18,150 nucleotides of DNA from Methylococcaceae bacterium (lineage in GTDB: Bacteria > Pseudomonadota > Gammaproteobacteria > Methylococcales > Methylomonadaceae): assembly GCA_005779525.1 (NCBI GenBank), contig SXIZ01000024.1, positions 1 to 18,150 of the forward strand, in the 5' to 3' direction. Made by a program: the position numbers and the translations under genes. Positions 1-8,694 of this stretch are shown here, piece after piece. Under the pieces are notes generated by a model. That model was not told where the DNA came from and made no database searches. It saw nothing but the letters and a program-made list of their open reading frames with translations. Each line of letters opens with the position of its first letter. The first letter of the stretch is position 1.

Positions 1-32
1 CTTAACCTCAATTTTGTTACTACAATAGCTTA

Positions 33-314
33 ATGAATATTGATTTTGATCCTGCAAAAGACTGATCCAATACTTTAAAACACCGCGTTTCTTTAGCCTA
101 TGTCCAATGCTTGGAGTGGTCTGATGCTTTAATCTGGATCGATACGCGGCGCGACTATGGAGAGCCAAGAAAAATCGCTTTAGCTCACGATAAAAGTCGT
201 TTGTATTGCGTCGTTTTTGTTGAGCGTGGGGATGTTAAGCGGATTATTAGCTTACGGAAAGCCAACCAACGGGAGTTTAACCATTATGAAACCCAATTTG
301 ATTCGTCCAACTGA
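33..314 (+). pseudogene. brnT: BrnT-family toxin gene interrupted by an in-frame stop
   Basis: Read from the ATG at 33, the frame begins MNIDFDPAKD, meets TGA at 63-65 (codon 11), then continues in the same frame through SNTLKHRVSLAY to a TGA at 312-314. Both sides of the stop look like BrnT, the RNase toxin of type II BrnTA modules: the N-terminal FDPAK, the KHxVS segment, the DTRRDYGEPR stretch, and the C-terminal ERGDVKRIISLRKA with E and Y following. There is no frame change, so one nonsense codon separates two well-preserved parts. A TTG at 111 could allow re-initiation, but that product would lack the first 26 residues, including the first strand. The downstream antitoxin overlaps by 29 bases, the usual toxin-first order. 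The family call is firm. That the gene is inactive is inferred; a sequencing error is possible. Confidence 0.8.
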
Positions 315-549
315 CCTTGAAGACGCGGCTATTAACGCCGCCGCATTAACTGATGAAGATAATCAACCGCTCACATCGGCAGAGTTGATGCAGTTTAAAC
401 GGATGCCCAAGCAACCTTCACCTATCAAAATCTCAACCACTGTGCGTTTTGATCAAGATGTGTTGGAAGCGTTTCGTGCAACTGGCAAAGGCTGGCAAAC
501 TCGTATGAATGCAGCGTTGAAAGAGTGGCTTAGGGAACATGTTGTTTGA
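286..549 (+). CDS. brnA: BrnA-family antitoxin
   Basis: This 87-residue protein is a likely BrnA antitoxin, which binds the BrnT toxin and represses the brnTA promoter through a ribbon-helix-helix fold. The N-terminal part is polar and acidic (DLEDAAINAAALTDEDNQPLT). The C-terminal part has the family pattern ISTTVRFDQDVLEAF, then GKGWQTRMNAALKEWL: a beta strand followed by two helices, as in ribbon-helix-helix DNA-binding proteins. The ATG at 286 is preferred over an upstream GTG at 217 because GGGAG lies at 271-275 and because it gives the usual BrnA length. It overlaps the toxin reading frame by 29 bases, which implies coupled expression. It is uninterrupted, unlike its partner, so it may persist as an orphan antitoxin. 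Confidence 0.85.
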   Translation: MKPNLIRPTDLEDAAINAAALTDEDNQPLTSAELMQFKRMPKQPSPIKISTTVRFDQDVLEAFRATGKGWQTRMNAALKEWLREHVV

Positions 550-672
550 GTTTGGTAGGTTACGTAGCAAACATTCAGCGCAATACTTTGGTTAACCCGT
601 ATCAAAGTCTCCCTGTTAGACTAGCCGTTATTTTTAACTTTTACTCCTAGCCACGCCCGCATACAAACAAGA

Positions 673-1140
673 ATGGATAGCACAGCAGAAATCGATCAGC
701 AATGGATGCGTCACGCCATCCGCCTAGCACAACGGGCCGAGCAATACGGGGAAGTGCCTGTCGGTGCGGTCATTGTCAAAGATAATCAATGCATCGCCGA
801 AGGTTGGAATCAGCCGATTATACTGCATGACCCCTCGGCGCATGCCGAGGTTTTAGCCGTGCGTCAGGCCGCGAAGCTTGTACAAAATTATCGTTTAGTC
901 GATGCGTGTATTTATGTGACCCTGGAGCCATGTGTGATGTGTATGGGACTGTTAAGCCATGCACGTTTGCAGCGTTTGGTTTTTGGCGCTTATGATCCTA
1001 AGCGTGGTGCCGTGTGTAATGCGCTGCAATTATCGGATGCTGCGTTTTTAAATCATCGAATCGCCTGGACCGGAGGCGTGTTAGAAACCGAGTGCTCTAC
1101 TTTATTGTTGGATTTTTTTAAAGTACGGCGTAGCAAATAA
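673..1140 (+). CDS. tadA: tRNA-specific adenosine deaminase TadA
   Basis: TadA deaminates adenosine 34 of tRNA-Arg(ACG) to inosine, which allows wobble decoding. The 155-residue protein has the zinc deaminase signature: H57-A58-E59, where His is a zinc ligand and Glu the proton shuttle, and P86-C87-V-M-C90, which supplies the other two zinc ligands. The N-terminal WMRHAIRLA helix and the EVPVGAVIV strand are typical of bacterial TadA, and the length is close to the E. coli enzyme. The ATG at 673 has no clear Shine-Dalgarno sequence; the other Met nearby (WM) would remove part of the first helix, so I keep 673. It seems to be transcribed alone: the brnTA remnant lies 120 bases upstream and a long spacer follows. 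Confidence 0.95.
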   Translation: MDSTAEIDQQWMRHAIRLAQRAEQYGEVPVGAVIVKDNQCIAEGWNQPIILHDPSAHAEVLAVRQAAKLVQNYRLVDACIYVTLEPCVMCMGLLSHARLQRLVFGAYDPKRGAVCNALQLSDAAFLNHRIAWTGGVLETECSTLLLDFFKVRRSK

Positions 1141-1187
1141 TCCACCTGCCGCATGGACCCGACTTTAACTGAGCTTCCTCCGTTACT

Positions 1188-1209
1188 CTAGAAACGCCCC
1201 TGTTTCTAG
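1188..1209. repeat. perfect 8-bp inverted repeat after tadA
   Basis: CTAGAAAC (1188-1195) and GTTTCTAG (1202-1209) are exact reverse complements around a 6-base loop (GCCCCT), 48 bases after the tadA stop. No T-run follows, so an intrinsic terminator is possible but not well supported. Confidence 0.4.
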
Positions 1210-1657
1210 TATAGTCATAGTCAATTAAGCCTTGAATATCCTGGATTAAGCACGGCTAATGCGGCTTAGAATTTATCCCGCCTGCTGCAACAATGACCAC
1301 TACAATTAAAAATTTTATTGTATAGCTGGTATTTACGACCATAATTGTCTATAAAACCATGTTTAGAATGACCACTAGGTCACTGTAGATCAAAGTTAAT
1401 GGACGTAAAGAGCAGACAGCCCGATGTTCGCTAGCGGCAAATGGGATAAAAACACGTGACAGTGTAACCTTGGTTACTCAATTGTTGATCAGATAGCGAG
1501 TAACTGAACTCGAGAGGATTAGTCCATGTTATTGATGATAAATAAGCGCTGCGTGCCAATTTCCGCGAAGATATTCCACCCAACTCCCTCTGGCTTGGCC
1601 CAAGGTTTCCGTTGTTGCGCATTTTCTCATCTGGCAATAGTCTTTCCCTGCGGTGTT

Positions 1658-1699
1658 ACCTCTAAGCTTGAGGTTTATTTATGTGCTCTTTTTTATAAT
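1658..1699 (+). promoter_or_regulatory. palindrome plus TATAAT box upstream of the GGDEF-EAL gene
   Basis: A 17-base palindrome at 1658-1674 (arms ACCTC and GAGGT around TAAGCTT) is followed 19 bases later by a perfect TATAAT at 1694-1699. At normal spacing the -35 region is poor, which would suit an activator-dependent promoter with the palindrome as binding site. It could instead be a weak hairpin with the T-rich tract at 1689-1694 acting as a terminator. Based on sequence pattern only. Confidence 0.3.
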
Positions 1700-1861
1700 T
1701 ATTAAGCTTCCGTTTTTGCATGACATTGTTCCTAACGACTGCACCTGCAAGCAGGAATTAACCTTGCTCTGCATCCCTAAACCTCAGCTCCGACTGTTTG
1801 CAAGCATTTTAAACAGACTGAGTTATCTTCCCGAGTACTTTAATGCTTCGTTGAGTGACCT

Positions 1862-4800
1862 ATGCAATCCAAACTGAATACCTATCTAACACACTGGCTA
1901 AAAAAATTATGCATTTACCAGTGGGCAGATTGTTTCAATTTGCTGGCATTAACGTTGGTGTATGCGGTGTTTGCGCGGCTGGTACTGACCTTTTCTACTG
2001 CCAATGGTAATGTCACCATTTTTTGGATCCCTGGGGGGTTTGCCCTCTATGCCTTACTGATAGGCGGTAAAAAACTCTGGCCGGGAATATTTTTAGGCGC
2101 GCTCGCCGCAGGCCTGATGGTCAATGATCCTATACAAGTTTCAATCTTTTTGGCCATTGGGAATACTTTAGAAACTTTGAGCGCTGCACTACTACTCCAG
2201 CGTTTTTTTATATTTAACAGTAGCCTTACGACGATTGAAGATTTCACAACCCTTGCGGTCGTTGCAATCTTAAGTTCCAGTATCAGTGCTTTAATTGGCC
2301 CTATCACTTTACTGCTCTATGGCTATCTTGACCTGCATACCGTTGCCAATAATATTTGGCACTGGTGGCAAGCAGATTCCTTGGGTATGCTTTTAGGTAC
2401 ACCATTGTTTTTGGTCTGGCAAAAATGGCCAGATTACTGGTTTAAATCCCAGAGAATTTTTAAAACGCTAGGATTCTTCGTTCTAGCATTTTTAACTGGG
2501 CAAGTGGTTTTTTTAGGTTGGTTTAATACATTTTTTGGCTTTTTAGCCAATAGTTATTGGATATTTTTGTTTGTGGTCTTGGCTGCAGTCTACTTTGGGC
2601 GCCATGGCGTGCTATTGATGCTGTCCATGGTCTCCATCCAAGCCCTACTGGGTGCCGTGGAAGGCGTTGGCTTTTTTGGAGATGACTTAGCAGAAACAGG
2701 CCTACAACAATTCTGGTTCTTTATTCTAATTTTGACTGTTGTTGGCATTACCCTTGCCGTCATCAGCAAACAACGTAACCATATCAACCTGATGCTGGAA
2801 GATTCCCGTAATCGGTTCTTCTCCATTATCCAACAATCACCTTTTAGCACCCAAGTCTTTGCACCGGATGGCAAGACAATTCTGGTAAATAGTGCGTGGG
2901 AAAAATTATGGGGTGCGCATGCAGAAGATATCTTAGGTTATAACGTATTACACGACGAGCAACTGATCGATAAAGGTTTAATGCCGTTTATCGAAAAAGG
3001 CTTTGCAGGCGAATCTATCGAAATGCCTGCGATCATCTATAACCCCGCCGAAAATCATTACTACCCAGGCCCGCCGAACTCACGCTGGATTCGCTCCTTT
3101 ATCTACCCGATAAAACTACCCACAGGGCAAATTGGCGAAGTCATTCTGATTCATGAGGACATCTCCGAACGCTATCTGGCATTACGGGCCTTAGCGGAAA
3201 GCGAACAACGCTTTCGCAATTTAAGCGACCTATTGCCAGAACAAATCTGGACCGCCTCCCCCGATGGCCGAATTAATTATGTTAACCAACGCGTTTTAGA
3301 TTTTTTTAATACTTCGCTAGACGCCATGCTGGAAGATAATTGGCAAACCGCGGTACATCCCGAAGATCTTCCACGAACCTTACATCAATGGACACATTCG
3401 CTGCAAACTGGGTTTCCGTATGAATGTGAATTTCGACTGCGCCATTTTTCGGGAGAATATCGCTGGTATGTAGCTAAAGCCTTGCCAGAACGCAATGAGG
3501 CAGGACAAATCATCAAATGGTATGGGGTCAACAATGACATCCATGAGCGCAAAAAATGGGAAAATGCCTTACGCGAGAGTGAATCCCGGTTTAGAGATTT
3601 AACCACTATTGCCCCGGTGGTGATTTACCGAACCGATGCTACGGGTAAATGCGTTTTTGTGAATGAGACCTGGAAAGACCTGACCGGATTTACTTTAAGT
3701 TCCACCTTAAGTAATCATTGGGAGAATTCGTTGTACGTCGGAGATCGGCAAAGAGTGCAGCAAGAATGGGATAGTGCGTTTGCCGCAGGTCGAGAGTTTA
3801 TTTCTGAATACCGGGTTAATACTCAGGACGGCCGCATTAAACACGTGCTGGGACGCGCAATCTCTAACTTTAGTGAAAAAGGCGAGTTACTTGGCTATGT
3901 GGGAACACTCACGGATATTACCGAGCGTAAACAATTCGAAGAAAAACTGCGCTTGACCGCCAAGATATTTGAAAGCACCTTGGAAGGTATCATTATTACC
4001 AATGCTAATTTAGAAATCATAGAAGTCAATGATGCTTTCAGCAAAATTACCGACTATAGTCGCGAAGAAGTCATAGGCCTGAATCCACGATTTCTCAAAT
4101 CAGGGCACCATGATGCCGAATTTTACCGTGACATGTGGAAAGCGATCAACACAACAGGTCATTGGGCAGGTGAAGTGTGGAATCGGCGCAAACATGGCGA
4201 GGTTTATCCCGAATGGATAACCATCTCTGGGATTTCAGATGAAAGCGGAAGGATAACGCATTATGTAGGTATCTCTTCCGACATTACCTTATTGAAACAA
4301 CATGAAAAACAATTAGAGCATATTGCCCACTATGATGCGTTGACCGGAATCCCTAATCGGATGTTACTCGTTGATCGTATGCAACAAGCTTTAGCCCAAA
4401 CCAAGCGCGAGAAGAAATTAGTCGCTATTTGCTATCTAGATTTAGATGGTTTTAAACCGATTAATGATTCCTACGGCCATGAAGCGGGTGATAAAGTCCT
4501 AATCAAAACTGCAGAACGTATTTCGCATAACCTACGCGGAGGTGATACCGTTGCTCGCTTAGGGGGGGATGAGTTTGTGATTTTGCTGTTGGGGATAGAC
4601 AACCATGAAAGTTGCTATGCCAGTATTGATCGTATTTTGGAAGCCATAGAACAACCCATCAGTATCAACAGCATTATCTTTCGCGTCACAGCCAGTATCG
4701 GCGTAAGCTTGTACCCGTTGGATGATCATGATCCAGACACCCTATTACGCCATGCGGATCAGGCAATGTATTTTGCCAAGCAATCGGGCAAAAATCGCTA

Positions 4801-5617
4801 TCATATTTTTGATCCACAACAGGACAGCCGCATACGACTCAATCGTGAATTTCGCGAACGCATTGCACAAGGCCTCAAAACACAAGAATTTGAATTATTT
4901 TACCAACCCAAAGTGAATATGATCGACCGCCGCATTGTCGGCGCCGAAGCCTTAATCCGTTGGCGACATCCTGAGCGCGGCTTACTTCCTCCGATAGAAT
5001 TTCTGCCGATGATCGAAAATTCGGAACTCGAAATTCACCTGGGCGCATGGGTAATTGAAACCGCGCTAACGCAATTGGAACACTGGCAGCAGCTAAATAT
5101 CCAAGTGGAAATCAGCATTAATATCGCCGCCCAGCACCTACAATCGCCAGAATTTACCGCGCAGCTAGCGAGCAAATTAGCACAACATCCCACCATTGCA
5201 CCGCAGTTTTTGCAAATTGAAATTTTGGAAACCGCAGCACTCGCCGATATTTCCAGAGTCAGCAATATCATTGAAACCTGCATCGCTATGGGCGTCAGCT
5301 TTGCATTGGATGACTTTGGCACCGGGTATTCATCACTCGCCTATTTACGTAAACTGCCCGCCAATACCCTAAAAATTGATCAAAGTTTTGTGCGCGACAT
5401 GCTCTCTGACAGCGGGGATTTTGCGATAGTGCAAGGCATTATTGCCTTAGCAGAAACCTTTAATCGAACGACCGTGGCCGAGGGGGTCGAAACGCAAGAA
5501 CACTTTGAAGCCTTATTACACTTAGGATGTCATATCGGACAAGGCTATGGAATCGCACGCCCCATGCCCGCTTCAGAATTCATCAGCTGGTATCACAACA
5601 ATCAAATCCAAGGATAG
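1862..5617 (+). CDS. membrane sensor with MASE1, four PAS, GGDEF and EAL domains
   Basis: This 1251-residue inner-membrane protein is predicted to make and/or break cyclic di-GMP. Residues 1-305 are hydrophobic with about eight helices and resemble the MASE1 sensor domain. Four PAS-type repeats follow at about 313-440, 445-565, 570-690 and 695-815, each ending in a D-I-(S/H/T)-E-R or similar linker. The GGDEF domain (about 822-985) has intact GGDEF at 901-905 and an RxxD inhibitory site at R892-D895. The EAL domain (about 995-1245) keeps E1029-A-L1031, N1087, E1120, E1123, D1150-D1151, K1171, E1207 and Q1227, the residues expected for an active phosphodiesterase. Both activities are therefore plausible. 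The ATG at 1862 has only a weak upstream GAGTGA. It stands alone, convergent with the next gene, and its signal is unknown. Confidence 0.93.
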   Translation: MQSKLNTYLTHWLKKLCIYQWADCFNLLALTLVYAVFARLVLTFSTANGNVTIFWIPGGFALYALLIGGKKLWPGIFLGALAAGLMVNDPIQVSIFLAIGNTLETLSAALLLQRFFIFNSSLTTIEDFTTLAVVAILSSSISALIGPITLLLYGYLDLHTVANNIWHWWQADSLGMLLGTPLFLVWQKWPDYWFKSQRIFKTLGFFVLAFLTGQVVFLGWFNTFFGFLANSYWIFLFVVLAAVYFGRHGVLLMLSMVSIQALLGAVEGVGFFGDDLAETGLQQFWFFILILTVVGITLAVISKQRNHINLMLEDSRNRFFSIIQQSPFSTQVFAPDGKTILVNSAWEKLWGAHAEDILGYNVLHDEQLIDKGLMPFIEKGFAGESIEMPAIIYNPAENHYYPGPPNSRWIRSFIYPIKLPTGQIGEVILIHEDISERYLALRALAESEQRFRNLSDLLPEQIWTASPDGRINYVNQRVLDFFNTSLDAMLEDNWQTAVHPEDLPRTLHQWTHSLQTGFPYECEFRLRHFSGEYRWYVAKALPERNEAGQIIKWYGVNNDIHERKKWENALRESESRFRDLTTIAPVVIYRTDATGKCVFVNETWKDLTGFTLSSTLSNHWENSLYVGDRQRVQQEWDSAFAAGREFISEYRVNTQDGRIKHVLGRAISNFSEKGELLGYVGTLTDITERKQFEEKLRLTAKIFESTLEGIIITNANLEIIEVNDAFSKITDYSREEVIGLNPRFLKSGHHDAEFYRDMWKAINTTGHWAGEVWNRRKHGEVYPEWITISGISDESGRITHYVGISSDITLLKQHEKQLEHIAHYDALTGIPNRMLLVDRMQQALAQTKREKKLVAICYLDLDGFKPINDSYGHEAGDKVLIKTAERISHNLRGGDTVARLGGDEFVILLLGIDNHESCYASIDRILEAIEQPISINSIIFRVTASIGVSLYPLDDHDPDTLLRHADQAMYFAKQSGKNRYHIFDPQQDSRIRLNREFRERIAQGLKTQEFELFYQPKVNMIDRRIVGAEALIRWRHPERGLLPPIEFLPMIENSELEIHLGAWVIETALTQLEHWQQLNIQVEISINIAAQHLQSPEFTAQLASKLAQHPTIAPQFLQIEILETAALADISRVSNIIETCIAMGVSFALDDFGTGYSSLAYLRKLPANTLKIDQSFVRDMLSDSGDFAIVQGIIALAETFNRTTVAEGVETQEHFEALLHLGCHIGQGYGIARPMPASEFISWYHNNQIQG

Positions 5618-5673
5618 TTAATGCCACGGATGCTTTCAGCTTGTAATCATGCAAACTAGCAAGCATTGACCAC

Positions 5674-6735
5674 TTAACGCGTCACTCTCTCCGAGCTTTG
5701 ATATTTAGAGTTCAGTTGCCCACAGGCGGCCAAAACATCATCTCCTTTAGCATCTCTGATCAATGTCGGAATGTTATACGTATCTAAATGGGCTTTAAAC
5801 GCCGCAACGGTTGCAGTCGAGGGTGGCTGATACTGCGCCCCCGGAAAAGCATTAAATGGAATTAAATTGATATACGCTGGTCGGTCAGATAGCAGACGTC
5901 CTAAGTGCGCCGCGTCTTCGGGCGAGTCATTGAAATCTTTAATTAAAATATATTCATAGGTCACGAATTGCTTTTTATTTAACGGGATCTGGTCTATATA
6001 GGCCAATACCTCTGCTAAAGGATATTTTTTATTCAGCGGTATAAGCTCATTGCGCTTGGCAGTCAGCGGAGAATGCAGCGATAACGCCAAATTCACCCCC
6101 GGGATTTCCTCACTCCAGCGCTGCAACCCTGGAATATAGCCTGCAGTGGAAATGGTAATTTTTTGCACCCCAATAGACGTACCATGCTGTGCTAAAAAAA
6201 TCTCGCAGGCTTTTTTGACCGCATCAAAATTATGTAACGGCTCCCCTTGCCCCATAAATACAATATTTAAAATCCGCTCTTCCCCGGGTCGATGTTCAGC
6301 TAACCAACGCCATGCCTGGATAAATTGACCGACAATTTCGCTGGTAGTCAAATTACGCTTCAGCCCTTGTTGCCCGGTAAAGCAAAACGCACAGTTCATC
6401 GCACAACCAACCTGCGAGGATAAACAAATAGAATATTTTTGATTAAACGGAATCAGCACGGTTTCTACAGTGAGCTGGTCTTGCAGCTTAAATAGAAATT
6501 TTACCGTACGATCTTTTTGGGACTCATACACACTATCGATTTCAGGCAGCGAATAGTCAAAATGCGCGGCAAAATAGTCCGCGGCAGCTCTGGCAATATT
6601 AGTGTAACAAGGCTGAACTTCCTTTTTCTTATAATGCCAGTTGAACAATAAACTGGCGGCCGAGGGATGAAAATGCTGCTGCTGAATCAGTGTTTCTAAA
6701 TCAGAATAATTAAGATCAAAAAAGGATTGTTTCAA
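5674..6735 (-). CDS. rlmN: RlmN/Cfr-family radical SAM 23S rRNA methyltransferase
   Basis: Family members methylate C2 of A2503 in 23S rRNA (RlmN also acts on some tRNAs) by a radical mechanism through two cysteines. The 353-residue protein has the [4Fe-4S] motif C111-x3-C115-x2-C118, a conserved Glu in the ETVLIP strand (about E91), STAGYIPGL, SLHSP, and the C-terminal GDDVLAACGQL with the methyl-carrying C338. The usual GMGEP motif reads GQGEP (162-166). The start is TTG at 6735, with GGTGA a few bases upstream; an in-frame stop lies further upstream and no Met codon follows until residue 113, so TTG is forced. The gene is isolated rather than next to ndk, pilF or ispG, the common rlmN neighbours, so it may be a second paralogue. 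RlmN is more likely than Cfr, but this is not proven. Confidence 0.87.
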   Translation of the reverse strand: MKQSFFDLNYSDLETLIQQQHFHPSAASLLFNWHYKKKEVQPCYTNIARAAADYFAAHFDYSLPEIDSVYESQKDRTVKFLFKLQDQLTVETVLIPFNQKYSICLSSQVGCAMNCAFCFTGQQGLKRNLTTSEIVGQFIQAWRWLAEHRPGEERILNIVFMGQGEPLHNFDAVKKACEIFLAQHGTSIGVQKITISTAGYIPGLQRWSEEIPGVNLALSLHSPLTAKRNELIPLNKKYPLAEVLAYIDQIPLNKKQFVTYEYILIKDFNDSPEDAAHLGRLLSDRPAYINLIPFNAFPGAQYQPPSTATVAAFKAHLDTYNIPTLIRDAKGDDVLAACGQLNSKYQSSERVTR

Positions 6736-7144
6736 AGTGTCACCGTAAAATATGTTTGCCTAGCAGCCAGCAAGAAATACAACATGGACTAAAACTCTTA
6801 ACGTCGTCGGATGACAGGGAATCTCTGTTTGAACTGTTTAAACATTAAATTTACGTCCATTTTATCCCTTTGAATTATACAATAGCGCGTCAGTAAACTA
6901 GCAATTCTTATTATTGATTATTGCATTACCATAATGAAAATTGCTAAAAATATTGTCCTTTATGCTGTTGGGTTACGCTGCGCTAACCCGACATACGTTT
7001 TTTTTATGCGTCATGAAATTTGTCAGGCTCCATTAAACGCGGGTCTTTAATACTTGATGTTTCGTATGCAACAATGGTTGTTATAGACGTAAAAATTCCA
7101 CTATTGCTTTTGCGAAAGTAAGATTCTAAGGATCAAATATCAAA
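6736..7144. other. divergent intergenic region between rlmN and kgtP
   Basis: This 409-base stretch lies between two divergent genes and must hold promoters for both. It contains a 10-bp perfect palindrome TGTTTAAACA (6835-6844) and a GGGTTA-type inverted repeat (6966-6993, listed separately). Much of it is A+T-rich and several weak promoter-like hexamers occur, none convincing. I see no gene. Confidence 0.5.
6966..6993. repeat. GGGTTA/TAACCC palindromic repeat
   Basis: TGTTGGGTTA (6966-6975) and TAACCCGACA (6984-6993) pair with one G-T wobble around an 8-base loop. Related half-copies occur at 8572-8583 (GTTGGGTTAGCG) and 13394-13404 (GCGCTAACCCA). All three lie between genes, as small dispersed palindromic repeats do in many proteobacteria. 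Confidence 0.5.
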
Positions 7145-8500
7145 ATGAAAAACCCGTTTTTAAGTCAGCCATCCCAGCCAGAATCCCCAATAGCTTCGCC
7201 GCAGCATTCCCATCACTATCGTTTATTGAATATTTTTAGAGGCTCCATTGGCAATTTAGTCGAGTATTTCGACTGGGCGATTTATGCGGCTTTTGCTTTG
7301 TACTTTGCGCCGATTTTCTTTCCCGCGGGAGATCAAACGGCGCAGCTATTAAATAATGCAGCCATTTTTGCGGTAGGTTTTATTTTTCGCCCGTTAGGGG
7401 GTTGGTTGTTAGGCCGTCTGGCAGACCGTAAAGGGCGCAAATATGCGCTGGTGTTTTCAGTGTGTTTGATGTGTTTGGGGTCGCTGATCATTGCCTGTGC
7501 TCCGGGATATGCAGTAATCGGGGCTTGGGCTCCGGCCTTATTGTTGTTTGCCCGTATTCTTCAAGGCTTTAGTATCGGGGGCGAATATGGGAGTTCTGCG
7601 ACCTATCTGAGTGAAATGGCTAGCTCGGAACAACGTGGCTATTACGCCAGTTTTCAGTATGTCACGATTGTTCTCGGACAAATCTTGGCATTAACCTTGT
7701 TATTGCTGTTACAACACAGTGGCTTGACGGCAGCACAACTGCAAGCTTGGGGTTGGCGCATACCGTTTGTGGTGGGTGCGCTGCTGGCAGTAATTGCGAT
7801 CAATCTGCGTGGAAAAATGGCAGAAACCACGGCTTTTGTGGAGCAGCAGGACACGCAGAGTCAATTAGGCAATGTGCGCGAGTTGCTTAACTATCCCAAA
7901 GCGCTGTTCACAGTCGTTGGCCTGACTGCTGGCGGTACAGTGTCGTATTATACTTTTACAGTGTATATGCAAAAATTTCTGGTGAATACCACGGCCTTTA
8001 GTAAGGATGATGCTACCCTGATTTGTTTGCTGGCGTTGTTGGGGTTTATGTTGCTCCAACCTGTGGTTGGCTGGATTTCGGATTATTTGGGACGCCGTCG
8101 GGTTTTAATTGCTTTTGGAGTCGGCGCCACTATTTTCACCGTTCCACTGCTTAAGCAACTGGCACAACCGCAATCGATTGCTTCTGCCCTTGGTTGGTAT
8201 TTTTGCGCTTTAGTCATTGTTTCAGGCTATTCCTCTGTGAATGCCATCGTTAAGGCGGAATTATTTCCGGTGCATATTCGGGCGTTGGGTGTGGGCCTAC
8301 CTTATGCCATCACAGTTGCATTGTTTGGAGGCAGTGCAGAATATCTGGCACTGTGGCTGAAAACTTTGGGACATCCAGACTGGTTTGGCTATTACGTGAG
8401 TAGCTGTGCGGCGTTAGCGTTAGGTGTGGCGCTATGGATGCAAGAAACACTGAGCACATCGGCACTAAATCCACCGAATGCTGGCATCGAAGAAGTGTAG
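7145..8500 (+). CDS. kgtP: 2-oxoglutarate/proton symporter, KgtP-like MFS transporter
   Basis: This 451-residue inner-membrane protein belongs to the metabolite:H+ symporter branch of the major facilitator superfamily and closely resembles KgtP, which imports 2-oxoglutarate with a proton. Supporting stretches are GNLVEYFDWAIYAAFALYF (36-54), the loop motif GRLADRKGRK (90-99), GGEYGSSATYLSE (145-157), YYASFQYVT (166-174) and WGWRIPF (202-208), the KgtP pattern. Twelve membrane helices are expected for the family. The N-terminal 25 residues are a polar, His/Ser/Pro-rich tail. The ATG at 7145 follows TAAGGA at 7127-7132. It is a single gene, with a hairpin terminator candidate at 8661. The exact substrate is inferred from similarity; another dicarboxylate or a related organic acid is possible. 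Confidence 0.88.
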   Translation: MKNPFLSQPSQPESPIASPQHSHHYRLLNIFRGSIGNLVEYFDWAIYAAFALYFAPIFFPAGDQTAQLLNNAAIFAVGFIFRPLGGWLLGRLADRKGRKYALVFSVCLMCLGSLIIACAPGYAVIGAWAPALLLFARILQGFSIGGEYGSSATYLSEMASSEQRGYYASFQYVTIVLGQILALTLLLLLQHSGLTAAQLQAWGWRIPFVVGALLAVIAINLRGKMAETTAFVEQQDTQSQLGNVRELLNYPKALFTVVGLTAGGTVSYYTFTVYMQKFLVNTTAFSKDDATLICLLALLGFMLLQPVVGWISDYLGRRRVLIAFGVGATIFTVPLLKQLAQPQSIASALGWYFCALVIVSGYSSVNAIVKAELFPVHIRALGVGLPYAITVALFGGSAEYLALWLKTLGHPDWFGYYVSSCAALALGVALWMQETLSTSALNPPNAGIEEV

Positions 8501-8571
8501 AACTTTACCAAAGCACAAGTAGCAGCAGTTGGCTAGATTCAGAGACCTTGACCATGAATAATCAACTATCA

Positions 8572-8583
8572 GTTGGGTTAGCG
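8572..8583. repeat. half-copy of the GGGTTA repeat
   Basis: GTTGGGTTAGCG matches one arm of the palindromic repeat at 6966-6993, but no pairing arm follows. It lies 72 bases after kgtP and may be a decayed copy. Confidence 0.35.
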
Positions 8584-8660
8584 TAGGAGATGAAACCAAG
8601 GATTGCACTACAAGCCGCACTGCATTACAGCAATAATGTGCTCTAGCTCAAAAAAAACCA

Positions 8661-8690
8661 AGCATTTTAGTAGATAAAATGCTATGTTTT
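8661..8690 (+). terminator. A+T-rich hairpin terminator candidate after kgtP
   Basis: AGCATTTTA (8661-8669) and TAAAATGCT (8675-8683) form a perfect 9-bp stem with a 5-base loop. An A-run lies before it (8650-8657) and a T-run just after (8686-8691), so it could work on either strand. It is 160 bases past the kgtP stop and is the first of three successive hairpins. Confidence 0.5.
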
Positions 8691-8694
8691 TAGC

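Larger units (their letters stand above)
1141..1861. other. 720-base spacer without a convincing gene
   Basis: No open frame here has a ribosome site or a recognisable product. Visible structure: an 8-bp perfect hairpin just after tadA (arms 1188-1195 and 1202-1209) with no T-run; a promoter-like TTGTAT (1318-1323), 16-base spacer, CATAAT (1335-1340 region); a 17-base near-perfect palindrome at 1658-1674; and a perfect TATAAT at 1694-1699. The last two lie about 160-200 bases upstream of the large GGDEF-EAL gene and may form its promoter region. This part could be a long leader or could hold a small RNA. Nothing coding is supported. Confidence 0.5.

Noticed and set aside
63..65. TGA in brnT as selenocysteine or recoded Trp
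   Set aside because: No selenocysteine insertion hairpin is evident, BrnT is not a known selenoprotein family, and TGA ends other genes here (for example brnA).
1431..1637. 68-codon minus-strand frame in the spacer
   Set aside because: Composition does not look coding, there is no ribosome site, and no motif is recognisable.
1653..1877. 74-codon plus-strand frame just before the GGDEF-EAL gene
   Set aside because: It starts at GTG with no ribosome site, has no family resemblance, and runs into the start of the large gene.
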